Assembly: GCA_014529385.2 (NCBI GenBank)
Contig: CM043960.1
Location: 22,561,719-22,625,718, forward strand
Source of the DNA: Adiantum capillus-veneris
Taxonomy: Eukaryota; Streptophyta; Polypodiopsida; Polypodiales; Pteridaceae
DNA length: 64,000 bases
Reading direction: 5' to 3'
Shown here: in pieces, positions 10,923 to 23,150 of the stretch
How the letters are laid out: the number at the start of each line of letters is the position of its first letter
Numbering within the stretch: the stretch's first letter is position 1
The notes under the pieces: generated by a model
Databases searched by the model: none
What the model saw: the letters and a program-made list of their open reading frames with translations, nothing else
Told to the model about the DNA's origin: nothing
Translations under genes and position numbers: made by a program

Positions 10923-11578
10923 ATGATCTATGCCACATCAATTACACATGAGTATTGGCATTGTGGTTGTACTCACTTGATTGGTTTGCATTAGTGTGGA
11001 ATTCTTTTGTAGTCTAATAGGACACTCGGCTACACGATGTGGACCCCCACACTTGTAACGTTGAAGAGGTGGTCTCTTGACAATGAAATTGATATTTTGG
11101 TCTCTTGCTGCAAGAGAAGCTTCTTGATAGACATGTTTGACTTGTCCCGAATAGTCCTCCATGCAGTATTGTGGAATTCTTCAAGTGCATCAATCCCATA
11201 GGCAATATTAGGGTCTAACTCATCCTCGCAATCCACACAAGCAATAGATGACTCACAACCCACTTGATTCATAGAAGCGATTTTCGGATGTGGGGGTTGT
11301 GGTCCTAACATAGGAGGTGGTAATGGTGTTGTTTGAACAACATTTTGGGCCCTAGGGACCATGTGCTGTGATGATTGTTCAAGAGGTGGGGCTGGCATCA
11401 ATGCAGGCATTCGAGATGTGTTTGTCCATGCTAAGGTTGATCTATTGGCCATCACATGTTTGAACATTATACAATCCTTAGCTTGATGACCATACCTCCC
11501 ACATGCATTGCAATTCCCATTAAATTTTACTCTAAACGTAGGGCATTCACTGGTACTATGTGGACCAAAGCAAATTGA
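10923..11578 (-). pseudogene. element A Gag nucleocapsid region with several zinc knuckles
   Basis: Fragments in shifting frames carry CNACGRYGHQAKDC (CX2CX4HX4C) and shorter knuckles with CX2CX3HX4C spacing, one before and two after it. They are separated by a Pro-rich linker (TTPLPPPMLGPQPPHP) and an acidic stretch. Nucleocapsid knuckles bind the element's RNA for packaging. Element B shows the same four-knuckle arrangement more clearly (59407-59602 and 61407-62090). Confidence 0.75.
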
Positions 11579-12514
11579 TCACCATTGTTGCTCCCTTCTT
11601 GGATACATATGATTGTTGTGTGGACCACGATTGTCTCTAAGACTTTCTTGAATGGCCTTGGTGAGATCTACTAAATTCATCTCAAATATCTTTGGCTCTT
11701 TAGAAATAGGCTTTATTATCATTGGCTCATGCCCCAATCCTTGCGAGATAGTAGATTTAGGCTCAACAAACACTCTTTCTCCTTGAATCATGAAATTGTC
11801 CTCCAATTGGATTGCATTAGTGGCAACTGCTTCCCAAGTGGTGATACCTCTAAGGACTAGGCCATTGTAGATATCCTCATGTCGTAGTCCCCTAATGAAT
11901 CTATCAAGAAATTTTTTATTATTGAAGCACTCATTTGGATTACAACAAGAATTCAAATTCTTAAACACGGACTCCCCTTCCTCTCTTTGGGATTTTTGGA
12001 GCTGAGAGGCTACACCCCAAAGCACTCCCTCTCGTATGTACTCTTTCAAGAACAGTCTCCTAAGAGTAGGGTAAATCATTTTCTCTTCCACTCTTAGGGT
12101 CTTATTCCATTTCCCGCCCTTCCCACTCAAGGTCAGGCTTAAAGAATTACTCTTATGCAGATCAGTCTGTTCTCCTAGGGAATTGCATAGTTGTTCAAAT
12201 ACTTTGATATGATTTCTCACATCCCTGTCTCCACTAAGTTTTTGTGTGAGCTTGGCTATTTGTACTTCCTTACTTCTAGGCTCTCTATCACGCTTGCTAT
12301 GCATATTTTCAGCAATAGATTGACCGATAGCTTGACCCAAGTGAGCATGTATAGTGGGAACAAGTGCTCTCAGGACTACACGTGGAATGGAGGTTGGCAT
12401 CAGGTTAGGCATATGGGTGATCCTCGCGTCCCAAGATGGGTACGATGTTGTGCCATGTGGTGGCCCAAAGTTCATATGTGTGACCCTGGGCATATCAGAC
12501 GTGGGATGTGACAT
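11579..12514 (-). pseudogene. element A Gag capsid region
   Basis: An uninterrupted frame of 311 codons. Its middle part is typical of the plant retrotransposon Gag capsid domain: KSNSLSLTLSGKGGKWNKTL (compare the usual A-x-x-W), YPTLRRLFLKEY, then SVFKNLN, FLDRFIRGLRHEDIYNGL and ITTWEAVATNAIQLEDN. The N-terminal part is Pro/Met/His-rich. It ends at a stop just before the first zinc knuckle. This is the largest intact block of the element. Element B has the same protein at 58236-59400, more broken. Confidence 0.85.
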
Positions 12515-12565
12515 GCTAATGCTAGCTGGTATGGTCTCATTGAAATAAGGCCTTGGATGTTGTGG

Positions 12566-13834
12566 TCATGGAACATAAGTTGTTGAAACAATGGGAGAGG
12601 TAGGAGCTACATGAACACGCAGACCGAGAGGTGCATATGATTGATACACACTTGTAGGTACTGTTGTAGGCATTGGGCCACCATGTATCGGTGCTTTATC
12701 AATAAACGAGTTCCATGGCGTGTTTTTTGCCATGCCCATCACTGGGGTAGGCATGGTAGTTATGGTTTCATCAAGAGAAAGGAGAGAAACTTGGAAAGGT
12801 AAAGCTATATTATGTGGGGTCAGAATGTATTTAGACCCCTTGCAAATCAACATATGGAGGATCCATCGAGTTTACCGAGGGAGTCTCCATTTGTGATAAA
12901 GCTGATTGCTTAGCCTTCCCTGTATCCAAGAATCTCATGAGACCCGTTGAAGGCATGTGAATCCCTTTGTTCTGTCTCTCTAGCTCAATAACCCTATGGA
13001 TGAAATCACAAACTCTTTGTGGTTGATCCTCTAGTAACACTCGATGTAGATTGTTGGACATCTAACCAACCCACGTGATAGGTGTGACCTGTGTATAGGG
13101 CAATTAAAGTCTCCATTTGTAGTTCATACTCCCAATTTTCATTTAGAAATGCTCCATCTAGGATTGAGGTGCTAAGGGTGTCCATTAAACTAGATGCAAT
13201 GTGGCTCTCTGTGGTTTGACCCTTAGTGGTTGCTAATTCAGGAGCACTCAATTTCTTGACTAGCATGGATGTTGACATAGGGGCCTTTGCCTTTAGCTCT
13301 CTCCATTGCTCTGCCTTGCATAATCTTTTGATTTCCTTTTCCCTAGCTGCAATGATATATCGCTCAACTTCTTGCACTTCGACAAAGCTTCTACCATCAG
13401 GTAAAATAACCTCAGAGGGAAATAGCTTTGAAGAGTCAGGGAGTGTAGTGAATGGAATATTCACATGCATGGGGTCTACATTGGTCATGAATGGTGAATT
13501 TACTTTCCCACCCCCTTCATTTACATTTTGCTGGCTCGGAGCGAGTGGCTCTACTAAAAGTCTCTTTCAAGTGGCTAAGCACAGTCGGCCCGGATCGTTG
13601 GCCCATGGCATGCATATCTTGGCTTGACCTATTGGGATTGGGCGTCAGGTAACCTTCCATGACGTCGTAGTTAGAGGAAGAGTCACTAGATGCAATATGT
13701 TGGTCTTGAGTGGTACTACCTTGGGTTCCCGCTGAGGGCCTAGAGCTTAATGTGGAAGAATAATGGGTGTTCGCATAAACAGAGACACTCTCTATATGAT
13801 CATCCTCTAGCACACGACCAGAGTGTAGGTGCAT
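12566..13834 (-). pseudogene. element A Gag N-terminal region
   Basis: Starts at an ATG at 13834 (MHLHSGRVLEDD), the same start as in element B (57144, MHLRSSRVLEAE), so this is very likely the true Gag start. The region continues in frames 13488-13006, 13061-12831 and 12853-12566. A conserved segment is LPDGRSFVEVQEVERYI with a following helical stretch AAREKEIKRL. The rest is Ser/Thr/Pro-rich. No known domain is recognised; it is longer than the N-terminal part of most Ty3 Gag proteins. Confidence 0.7.
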
Positions 13835-14142
13835 GTGACCTCAACATCCTAGAAGTGTTGGTGAGTGCCCGTGAAAGCCACTCGCCTAGTTTTTTGGTCC
13901 TTTTTCCGACCAAGCCATGGAATATGGCGTGTGATAGCTCAAATGAGCATCCTGGTTAGAGGGATGTGACGTGCTTTATAGCCCCCTATTCGGTTACTTA
14001 ACGCCCTCAAAATCCTAAAAACAATCTTTTTCTAGTCGAAAAGAAGGATAAAATTAGTAAGTCCAAGGGTGTAAGTGTGAAGGAAAGGGTGGAGGACTTG
14101 AAGGCCTTGTCCCACATGCCCTCCCTTCCTCTTGAGAGAGTA

Positions 14143-14200
<58 letters not shown>

Positions 14201-14695
14201 GTGTTGGAATGATTTTGATCCCTTCCTTTTAATATAAGCTTCCCTTTTCTTTTTTATTTCAAAAAATTTTGGGCGTTTTTTATTATTTAATTTTTTAAAA
14301 TTATTTTTTATTAGAAATTTTTTTGTGTGGATAAGGTTGTGTTGTGTGGGCGATAAGCTCATGCACACAGAGCCTGCTTAATGTGCGCAAATGCACCTTG
14401 CAGCTCTATCAGAACGAGCTACACTGCACACTGAAACACTAATTAACACGCCTAACAGAACTAATTAACATTGCACACTTCAACACTAACATAACTAAAA
14501 ACCTGCTCATTGCCCACTGCAAAAAATATGCACATTACAGAGCTTAGACAAATATAACAAAACCTACACAAAGCTGCACCTTGCAGCACTAACAGAACTA
14601 ATCAAAAGGCATAAAAAACCGAAAAGGCCAGAAATGAATGGCTTCACGAGGAAACATTGAGTGCTCCTCGAGCTTGGTGCTTCTACCACATGTGG
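13835..14695 (-). other. element A 5' leader with (TA)n tract
   Basis: Non-coding leader between the 5' LTR and gag. It holds a (TA)n run at about 14146-14197 and an AT-rich stretch beyond it. The primer-binding site expected next to 14695 is not recognisable: the sequence there is TGGTAGAAGCACC on the minus strand, unlike the tRNA-Asp site of element B. Confidence 0.5.
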
Positions 14696-14902
14696 TGTTG
14701 GAGGACTTGTTGAACACTGTGTGCAAGCCAGGAATAGCTACAAGCACACAACCAGACTATCCTAGTAAGCTCAAAGGGGGTAGTGGTGTGTCACTCACTG
14801 CTCTATGCTTGCCGTCGTGAAGGATTCTATGCCACAAAGAAGAGGGAGCTGCCGCCGTTGCGCTCAACCACCTAGCTGTCGTCGATGCCGCCGCATGTTT
14901 GA

Positions 14903-14949
<47 letters not shown>

Positions 14950-14966
14950 AAGCACACACACACACA

Positions 14967-14998
<32 letters not shown>

Positions 14999-15283
14999 TA
15001 CACTCGTGAGCACACGATGGACAAGAAGGTAGAGATAGAGCAAGAGTACTTCTTTAGCATGCACCTCAAGAATGAGGATTTTAGGTCAAAATGGACCTTT
15101 TATATGAATCTGACCCATTCACAGTTGGACGCCCACAATGGCCAGTCATAGCAAAAATAATGTAAAAATGAGATAAGTGGTGCGCCTCTCATCGCTCTAT
15201 AGGACCGACAAACCCGGTCCATGACTCAAATAAAGTGATAAGGCATTTGTCAAAGGTGGTATGGTGTCTGTAAGTGGTTAACA
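14696..15283 (-). repeat. 5' LTR of element A (588 bp)
   Basis: On the minus strand it begins TGTTAACC at 15283 and ends near CCAACA at 14696. Its length agrees with the 589-bp solo LTR at 28948-29536. It contains (CT)n at 14909-14949, a (CA)n run at 14953-15000, and a TATAAAAG-type box on the minus strand near 15090-15100. The conserved GATGAGAGGCGCAC block is shared with the solo LTR and element B. Confidence 0.85.
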
Positions 15284-15459
15284 TCATTGGATGACTTATA
15301 CATCAGACTCAACATTCTCGAGTCCATAGGATTGGCCCCTAACTTGATGTAGAAAGAGATGGAGAATGGTTTATGGACATCAAATCATGTTGTTGGGCCG
15401 CTAGACTTCAATGTATCATCTCCATACACATCCCATATTCACACAAACCAACACATTAA

Positions 15460-15720
15460 GAAAGACTTAATGTGTTAGACATCATGCAAGGTCTAGATGA
15501 GGGAGAATCTTCCTCTTCACCATCATCATTAGATGTTGGATCAATGGCACCTTCAACAAATAATGTGTAAGGCATTGAGACACCTTCCAACACTTCAAGA
15601 ATGCATTAATGTGTTAGACATCTTGCAAGGTCTAGATGAGGGAGAATCTCCCTCTTCACCATCATCATTAGATGTTGGATCAATGGCACCTTCAACAAAT
15701 AATGCGTAAGGCACTAAGAC
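15460..15720. repeat. two-copy direct repeat, about 135 bp
   Basis: The stretch around GCAAGGTCTAGATGAGGGAG and ATGTTGGATCAATGGCACC occurs at about 15485-15590 and again at 15620-15720 with few differences. In one frame it reads as a Ser-rich acidic peptide, so it may be a decayed coding spacer of a mobile element. The origin is unclear. Confidence 0.75.
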
Positions 15721-15789
15721 ACCTTCCTCTCCCTACTAAAAGTCTCAAAGATTTTATCTTTTGTAACATTGATATTATGTATTCCAGTG

Positions 15790-16830
15790 ATGGAAAAAGG
15801 GCTAGGTTTAGTGCAATCCCACCTGGAAATGTATTTGAGTGTACGCTTATTGTAACCATATGTAAGGTCTTCAAGATTTTTGGGAAAAATTTTATGTATT
15901 TGAGTGTTTTAAAAAATGTAGGTTTAGTGTGATCCAACTTGCAAAATAAAACCTTCAAATATAGTAAATTTGCCTCTAAAATTTCTTATATGTAGGTTTT
16001 CCAAGTTTCCGGGAGAAACTATTGTGTATCTCAGTGCTAAAAAAAAACCTACATTCAGTGTAATCTAGCCTACAAATATAGTAAATTTGCCTCTAAAATT
16101 TCTCATATGTAGGTTTTTCAAGTTTTTGGGAGAAAGTATCGTGTATCTCAGTGCTGAAAAAAACCTACATTCTGTGAAATCTAACCTACAAATTTTGAGA
16201 TTTACCTCTAAATTCTAGATTTGAAGGTAAGCACTCCTACAAAGTTTAAACAAATTTAGTGTAAAAACCATCAAATACAATAAATTTGTCTCTAAAATTT
16301 GTCATAAGCATGTTTTCCAAATTTTTGAAAAAAGCATTGTGTACTTGAGATCTCAAAGAAAATCTAAGTTTGTAGTAAATTTGCCTCCTTGGAAAGTGAC
16401 CCCAAAGAGCAAGAACCCCTAAGATGAGGGTGCCAAGGGCCACATAAGTGCATTCCAAGAGGCTACTTTTAAATATGGTGTACATGTTGACCAAAACATT
16501 TTCAAACAGGAAGGTTTTTAAAAAGAGCCCCTCAATAGCCATTTTAGTTTGCTCATGTCAAATACTTGCATGATATCATATGCCTTTGAGATATAAGGAT
16601 ACACAGTTGCATCCGTACACAAGTCCTCACCTTGCCTCATGTGAAAACTACTTAAAGCTTCCTTACCCTCACCCTTCTCCTTCCAGACATATGTGGCATC
16701 CTAAACTACAAACAATGATACATGGAAAAAAGTACTCTATATCCAAGTGCTCGAAAAAAAACCTAGGTTAAGTGTGATCCCACCTACAAATTCTGAGGTT
16801 TACCTCTAAATTCCACACTTAAGTACATAT
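15790..16830. repeat. degenerate tandem repeat, period about 117 bp
   Basis: TAGTAAATTTGCCTCTAAAA recurs at 15961 and 16078, and in weaker form near 16273 and 16372. The intervening block GTAGGTTTTCCAAGTTT...GTGTATCTCAGTGCT...AAACCTACATTC repeats with it. Older, more diverged units extend to about 15790 on the left and 16830 on the right. This is a small non-coding satellite-like array. Confidence 0.75.
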
Positions 16831-17770
16831 TTGGATTAATTAAAGGTTTTTTTAACGAGAAACCTACCCCTATTTTAGCTTGCTAAGACATTCCAAGGCC
16901 TTTCCTTGGCATCAGGCGGCATCTTTTGTTTTTGCTACCCTACGTGGGATGCACTCTTTCAATGGGCACTTGCCTTTGGGGTTTAATCCACACAGGAATT
17001 CCACCCATTTGGAGGTGTGACTCTCTTACTCTAGCAATAGGACACTTACTTGGGATCATTATGACAAGGATGCAGCTTTTTACTTTGGCTTCACTCCCCA
17101 CTCCCTCACTCTATGCTTCACCCTCTATCCCTTAACCAAGTACTCGTAATCATTCTTTACGCCTACACACAGATTGTGTGTGATTTCTCCCCCCCCCCCC
17201 CCCCCCCCCCCCCCAACACTGGATTACCCATGGCCGTTGCCGCTGAATAACATATACCTCGTGATGATAATAAGATGATGAACATATTAAAACAGATTTT
17301 CCAAGATTGGGGCTACTAAGAGCATTTATCGAACGGGTATTTAAATTAGTTGAGGGTTGCTCTATGCTCCTCACTTAGCCTTGGCTTTTGCGTATCGTAT
17401 GTGTATGTGAAAGAGAGTTTTTTTGAGGGCATGAACATCTGCTTACTGTGTGGCTATGGAGATGGTTGAACATAAGGAGGCTTCATAGGTCGGTACTCCA
17501 AAAGGAGTGGATTGGGTTCTTTTATTGCATTTTCCCATTATTGCGCACTTTATAGTTCTCTAAGGGTTGTTATTAAGTACACCTTGGTATGATGCTAGGG
17601 CGTCAGATACTTGGACTCTGGCTTGTGGATTGGGGTTGTGTGCATATCATAAATATCATTCTATTGTTTGCATGCTTTGGATGGCTTCTATTCCATTTGA
17701 TATTGGTCGGGTTGCTAGCGGAATAAGGATTCCGCTTTTGATGTATTGTATTGCTCACTGGGGGCTGGCT
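16831..17770. other. no gene recognised; poly-C tract
   Basis: Nothing coding is recognisable. A run of 26 cytosines lies at 17189-17214. Confidence 0.6.
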
Positions 17771-17774
17771 TTTA

Positions 17775-18290
17775 CTATAATTTTTTAACAGTATTGTGGC
17801 TGAGTAGACTGGGTTTGAGCCATACACACTCAACCGTAGCTATGAAGACTGCCCTATACTCAACCTCACAACTTGAAGTGGCCACAACAGGCTGCTTCTT
17901 GCTCAACCATGATATACATGAACTGCCAAGCATGAAACAAAAACCACTTGTGGACACTCGTGTCAAAGCAACGAGCCCAATCTAAGTCCGAAAAAGCATG
18001 TAAATTTGGCGGCAATGATCCCCCCTTGGGATAAAACAATCAAGATGTAAAGTGCCACTAAGGTAGCAAAAGATCCTCTTGACAGCCTGCCAATGCTTAG
18101 ACCCTGGGCTATGCATAAATCTGTTGGCATGTGAGACTGCAAACTGAATATCTGGCCTCGTGTTGCATACATAAATGAGGCAGCCAACAGTAGTTTGGTA
18201 AAGAGTGACATCAGCAAGATCGCCAGCATCAGTAGACTCAACTTCAAACGTGCCAAATCACATTGGACGATATAAAAATCTAGTCTCGTG
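17775..18290 (-). pseudogene. Ty1/copia RT-RNase H fragment
   Basis: The minus strand carries the end of a copia polyprotein. One frame gives TVGCLIYVCNTRPDIQFAVS, HWQAVKRIFCYLSGTLH and then, after a frameshift, RVSTSGFCFMLG, SWLSKKQPVVATSSCEVEYRA. These are the standard copia connection and RNase H motifs (normally S-x-x-EAEY). No gag, integrase or LTR is seen beside it. It is an old truncated relic, unrelated in position to element E. Confidence 0.88.
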
Positions 18291-18390
18291 CTGCATAAAC
18301 ATATGTTTTCACTATATATTAACATTTTTAGTAAACAAAGCTAAAAAATTGTAAACATCTGGTTTCACTATATATTAACATTTTTGGTAA

Positions 18391-18538
18391 CCTAAGGGGC
18401 AAACAAAGTTAGAAAATGCAAAAAAAGGGTGGCCACAAGGGCGCGTAGGTGAGCCATCCAAAACTGCTGGATGGGCCATCTGCGCGCCCTTGTGGCCACC
18501 CTTTTTTTTGCATTTTCTAGCTTTGTTTGCCCCTTAGG
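18391..18538. repeat. 148-bp near-perfect inverted repeat (foldback hairpin)
   Basis: The left arm begins CCTAAGGGGCAAACAAAG at 18391 and the right arm ends CTTTGTTTGCCCCTTAGG at 18538. The arms are about 70 bp with only a few mismatches and a short loop around AAACTGC. Just upstream, TTTCACTATATATTAACATT occurs twice (about 18309 and 18363). It looks like a foldback MITE or a hairpin RNA source. No target duplication is evident. Confidence 0.85.
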
Positions 18539-21189
18539 ATAGCAAAAAATGTGAATATTTGATTTAAATTTAACTCTTCATGGCAAGAAGCACTTAACTT
18601 AAAACACATGGATAATCCGAAAAGCCAAATGACTATGGAGACAATAGACACAAGTCTTAATCATTTTGTCATTGCAAAGTCATTTGAAATGATGTGAGCC
18701 TCTACAGCTTCTTGAATAGCCTCCAACACTATTGCTTGCATCCTATATTGATTTCCATAGCTTTGAAGAAACTCCTTCAATTTTTGATGCATGGCCATGA
18801 TTCAAGTGTTAAGTTTTTTTTTTTTCTTTTTCAAGTGTTGAACTTTTAGGTTGTTTTCAATACCTTCTAGCTTCCAATCGGCTCCAAATTTGTCTGGGAT
18901 TGTCTCACATGAATTTGTTCATCTCGTTGCGCTCTTTGACCATCGTCTGATGCAAAAAAATCATATCTTGCTCGAATTTCTTAAAAAATGACGTAAAACA
19001 GACATTTCTTACTTTTTCCTTAATCTACGGGCTCCAACGAGCATTAAAACCATGGAATCTAAAAATACTCAAAGAACCAATGTTTTTTATTGTGTTAAGA
19101 ATTGTATTTCCTACATACAAAACTTTCCTAAAATCTCACCCTAACACCTTCAAAAGTGGCTTCCAAGGAGTGCACTTGGTCAAAATTTGAAACTGAAGGA
19201 AAACAATCAGAATGAACTCCTAAACTGTGTACAAACTTTAAAATAACCAAAATTTTCTTCAAAAAAAAAGTTATGCTAATTTTTTTGAAAATAGGCCCCC
19301 CTTGACTTCCCACAATGATAGAAGTCAAAGGGTTCAGGGAGATGTATGGTGTCACAAGTGCATGGTACGAATCTCATCGAGGTTTATTTTGTCAAGATCT
19401 CTTGTACTTTATCATGTCTTCTCATGTACAATCTTACTAAACAAAAACAAATTTACACTTTAAATGACTACAAATCCTATTTAACTTATCAAACAATCTA
19501 AAATATGGTAGACCTAGAGTGATCTTACACATCAACAAACAAAAAAGTCCAATTTTTTTCTCATTAACATTCATGAACAACTTTCAAGGGGTAGTGCAGT
19601 CATAGTTCTTACATCCATCCCATGACATGGTTTGCTCATGGGGTGACCTATCACATAAAAATATCGTTGGTGGGGATGCCCTCATGTTAGGAAAGGGTGT
19701 GTTGCCGATGAAAGGTTGTTGTATTGTCCTACTAGGGATCTCTCCATGTTAGCATAATGATTTTTGGTGTAGTGGGAGCCACATTGCTTGAGGAGAGCTT
19801 TGTGCCACCGTAAAAGCTTCATGTTATGGCAGTTCCTTGAGCCATTCTTGCAAACAACGCCACTCAACTTGTATCATGACGTGTTAGAGACATGTTCTTC
19901 AAACAAAAACATGTATGAATTCAACATTTGCAAGCTGTATAATAAAGACACTTGTTAAGTATATGCTGTACGAATTTGCAAGTATTTCCATCCAACTAGG
20001 AATAAAAAATCTTAAAATATACATTAGGATGAGATTACCCACCTCTAATAAGCATGGATTTGAAGCACCTACGTGCAAGATGTAACAACGGAGGTTGTTT
20101 TAGAGGAAAAGTGGTGATACTTGACCTCTCTAAGCTGCAGCCTTTCACTATTTATGCACAGTGTCTACCTTCAAAAAGGGATCCACCTTAGACTTCAAAG
20201 TCTATGATAAGAAGAACACAACCGAAAGTAAGAAGTATATTGTTACCTTCTTGCACCAAGGGGTGTTTCTTTCAAATATGTGATGGTATTGGCAAGCTTC
20301 ATAATGTATACATCCTTTTCCTACAATTGTTGTTGGAGAGTTTCAACCTTCCTCTTCAAAGAGGCAATACTTTCTTGTAATGCCTCTGTTTTGAGCTGAA
20401 GAGCTTGACATTCGTGCATCCACAAATGCAAAGAAGCACCCGCATCCATACACAACCAATTGCAATAGCATAACAAGCCTACTTTTCCCCTCCCAAGTTA
20501 TTGAAGAACCATCAACATTCGTCTCACTGACGGTACGACGTTCTTGGGATGACCTCTACTCACCCTCACGTGCGGCTTTCGATGCAAATGCCGCGGACAA
20601 GAAAACATGTACACTTTGTTGTGCAGAGTACATGGTGGTGGTGGCATACGATTTGTGATGTCCATGACCACCATGGTAGCTGTTGCATGAGGAAGTAAAC
20701 AATGAAAAGAAAGAGGGGGGAGGGAGAGGGAGGAACATGGGAGGAGAGAAGGGGGCATGGGGGGAGGGAGAGAGAGGGGAGGAGGAGGAGAGAAGGGGGC
20801 AGGGAGGGAGAGGAGAGGGAGAGAAGAGGGAGGAGGAGGAGAGAACAAAGGTTTTTTTTTTTGGGGGGGAGATTTTTTTTAAAAAAGTGGACTTTTAGTG
20901 CTTGAAGGTTTAAAAAAAGATCACAAATGATTTTTTGATATGTATATACATTGGGGGCGAGTTTTAAGTAAAAAATAAGTAAAAATAAAAAGTCAAATTT
21001 TGGCTCTTAGTGACCCACCTTTTTGCTAATGTGGCCACACCCCTTTACTCCCTTCACTTTCCAAAAGGTAGAGAGAGAAAGTGACCTAGGTCCACATCCT
21101 ACATGTGTCTACAAAAATTCTAGAAAAGCTTACTCAAAACTAGCTTCTTGAATGCCCTTGTCCCATTAACCCTACACAACATTAGCCTC
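18539..21189. other. no gene recognised; purine-rich segment
   Basis: AT-rich sequence with no credible reading frame. From about 20700 to 20850 the plus strand is almost entirely A and G with many G runs. The Pro-rich and Gly/Arg-rich frames over it are products of that composition and not genes. Confidence 0.5.
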
Positions 21190-21349
21190 ACTCCCTAAAA
21201 ATTAGGATTCCTTACAAGGCCCATGCAAAGTCCATATTTCTCCTAATGTAGACACCCTGTTGAGTGTTGTAGTAAACACATCTAGCCATTCCTTTGTTAC
21301 TCCATCGCCCGGACACCTCACCTCTTCCATAGCCATATTAGTCGCTTTG

Positions 21350-21433
<84 letters not shown>

Positions 21434-22140
21434 GTGTGCACGTGCCTACACTTTGCTGATGAAGCATATAAGCCCTTTTATAATCAGTTTGACATCCACA
21501 CGTTGCCGTTAGTAGGTGCAAATGGTCGAGGGCCAACGGTTGAGACCGTTTGGTGAAAGTTGTAGAACATGCAAGGAGGCATCATGTAGCCTATATCTTA
21601 TAGCTTTCACAACATGTAAGAACGATGACATGTAGCTTGTAGCTTGTAGCTTCTGCTTCATGCTTCCAAAAGCCGCAAAGAGCACTGATGAGGCATGCTG
21701 CACATCAACCCACTCTATGCGCACGCCGGCGTGCACTTCTCTTTGGAATCATACAATTCAAAAAAGCCTCTTCACACTTATGAGTGCACGCGAGCATGCA
21801 CTCCTCTTTGGAATCCTAGAATTCAAAAGAAATCTCTTCGTACTTATGAGCGTACACCTTTGGAGTCCTAGAATTGAATAAGTAAAATATGAATGGTTTG
21901 TAAAAATGCTTATTTTATTGAAATTCTTTGCCTCCCTTTCACCCTTATGCCTTTGTGGCTTTACCTGTGAACACCCACCTCCAATCACCTTGCCTCCTTT
22001 TCTTGTCATAGCCTGCTTTGCTTTCCTTCTCTACAATGAACACTCCTCTACCTCATTCCATGTGACTCCTCTGCTCTCTACCTGCTCACCAACAACTTTA
22101 TACACTCTTGTTATTATCCCCCCCCCCCCATTGATCGTTG
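21190..22140. repeat. repeat R, copy 1
   Basis: Reverse-complement similarity to 40161-42190 covers, in order, a PP7 fragment, a microsatellite, the CACGTGCCTACAC segment, a small minisatellite with units around CTCTTTGGAATCCTAGAATTC (about 21735-21880), the CTTTGCCTCC...CCTTATGCC segment, and a poly-C run (22118-22129) followed by ATTGATCGTTGTTTCACA. (CT)n occupies about 21353-21431 here. The boundaries are set by where similarity stops. Element C begins immediately to the right. The repeat family is not identified. Confidence 0.75.
21215..21352 (-). pseudogene. PP7-like phosphatase N-terminal fragment
   Basis: On the minus strand, reading out of the (GA)n tract, the peptide YKATNMAMEEVRC then VTKEWLDVFTTTLNRVS matches the corresponding part of the fragment at 42196-42300. 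There it leads directly into recognisable PP7 sequence. Only about 45 residues remain, before the catalytic domain. It travels with repeat R and is not a gene in its own right. Confidence 0.6.
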
Positions 22141-23150
22141 TTTCACAACACTACGATGGAATTCTAGGAATGAATTGGCTTAAAGCTAATGATGCTCACA
22201 TACATTGGAATGATGCTTCATTGACTTTCAAAAATTACCAAAACTCTAGGGTTACAGTTACTTGGAAGCGGGGAAGCCTAAGCTCAAACTAGTGAACTTC
22301 ACCAAACTTAAGAGTCATAGAAAAAATTGAAACGATTTACGCAATAAAGCTTAACCCTAAGGAGAAGAAAATAAATTCACCTAAACCTGAATGGATAACA
22401 TAATTTGATGATGTGCTTTCACAATGCCCAAGCGTGATGTTGATGATGCACCACAACTTACTCCAGGAGCTCAACTAGTTTCCAGTAGACCTTATAAAAT
22501 GTCAGTACCTGAATCTGCGAAACTCAAGGAGCAATTAACCCAACTTCTTGAACAAGGCTTCATTCGATCCAACGTTTCTCCAAGGAGTACTCTTGTTCTC
22601 TTTAATCGGAAGAAGGATGGTACTCTACGTCTTTGTATTGATTATCCTGGATTGAACCAAGTAACAGTCAAGAATAAGTATGCAATCCCAAGGATTGATG
22701 AAGTGCTTCACCGATTACATGGAGCTTCTATCTTCACAAATATTGATCTTAAGTCAGGGTATTACTAAATCCAAATCAAGGAGGAGGACATACCAAAGAC
22801 AAGATTTAATACTCATTTTGGACATTATGAATTTATAGTTATGCCTTTTGGACTTACTAATGTTCCTGCAACTTTTAATCGCCTCATGACCGATGTGTTT
22901 CGAGAGAATCTTAATCTTGATGATTTTGTTCTTATCTTCTTGGTTGATATCCTGGTTTACTCAAGAAACAGAGAAGAACACGAACAACATGTGCGGCGAG
23001 TACTTGAACTTCTCCGTCAAAATCAACTTTCTGCCAAACGTAGCAAATGCACCTCCTTCACTGACAAGGTAAAATATTTGGGATATATTGTATCCAAAGA
23101 TGGTGTTTCTACTGATCCAAGTAAGATTAAATCTATTATATCTTGACCTA
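22141..23150 (+). pseudogene. element C protease end and reverse transcriptase
   Basis: HYDGILGMNWLKANDAHIHW is the closing part of a Ty3 protease. After a gap, frame 22424-23146 holds the [62 protein letters not shown] and the palm motif FLVDILVYS. The last should be F-x-D-D; the first Asp of the pair is Val here, so the enzyme would be inactive even without the other damage. A stop interrupts at 22769. The thumb motif KYLGYIVSKDGVSTDP is intact. Confidence 0.9.

Larger units (their letters stand above)
1543..15283 (-). mobile_element. element A: 13.7-kb Ty3-type LTR retrotransposon, degenerate
   Basis: Two related terminal repeats (1543-1925 and 14696-15283) bracket, on the minus strand, gag, protease, reverse transcriptase, RNase H and integrase in the Ty3/gypsy order. 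The order of RT before integrase excludes copia. No chromodomain follows integrase. Instead the frame continues into a second retropepsin-like domain and a repeat tail. Gag and linker proteins closely match the plus-strand element B at 55868-64000, so both belong to one family. The integrase and the short-spaced Gag zinc knuckles resemble the Athila/Tat side of plant Ty3 elements (inference). The coding region has many stops and frameshifts. The 5-bp sequences just outside the two termini do not match, so I see no target duplication; the left border is uncertain by a few bases. Confidence 0.85.

Noticed and set aside
20498-20905. Pro-rich and Gly/Arg-rich proteins on either strand
   Set aside because: Produced by a purine-rich low-complexity stretch.
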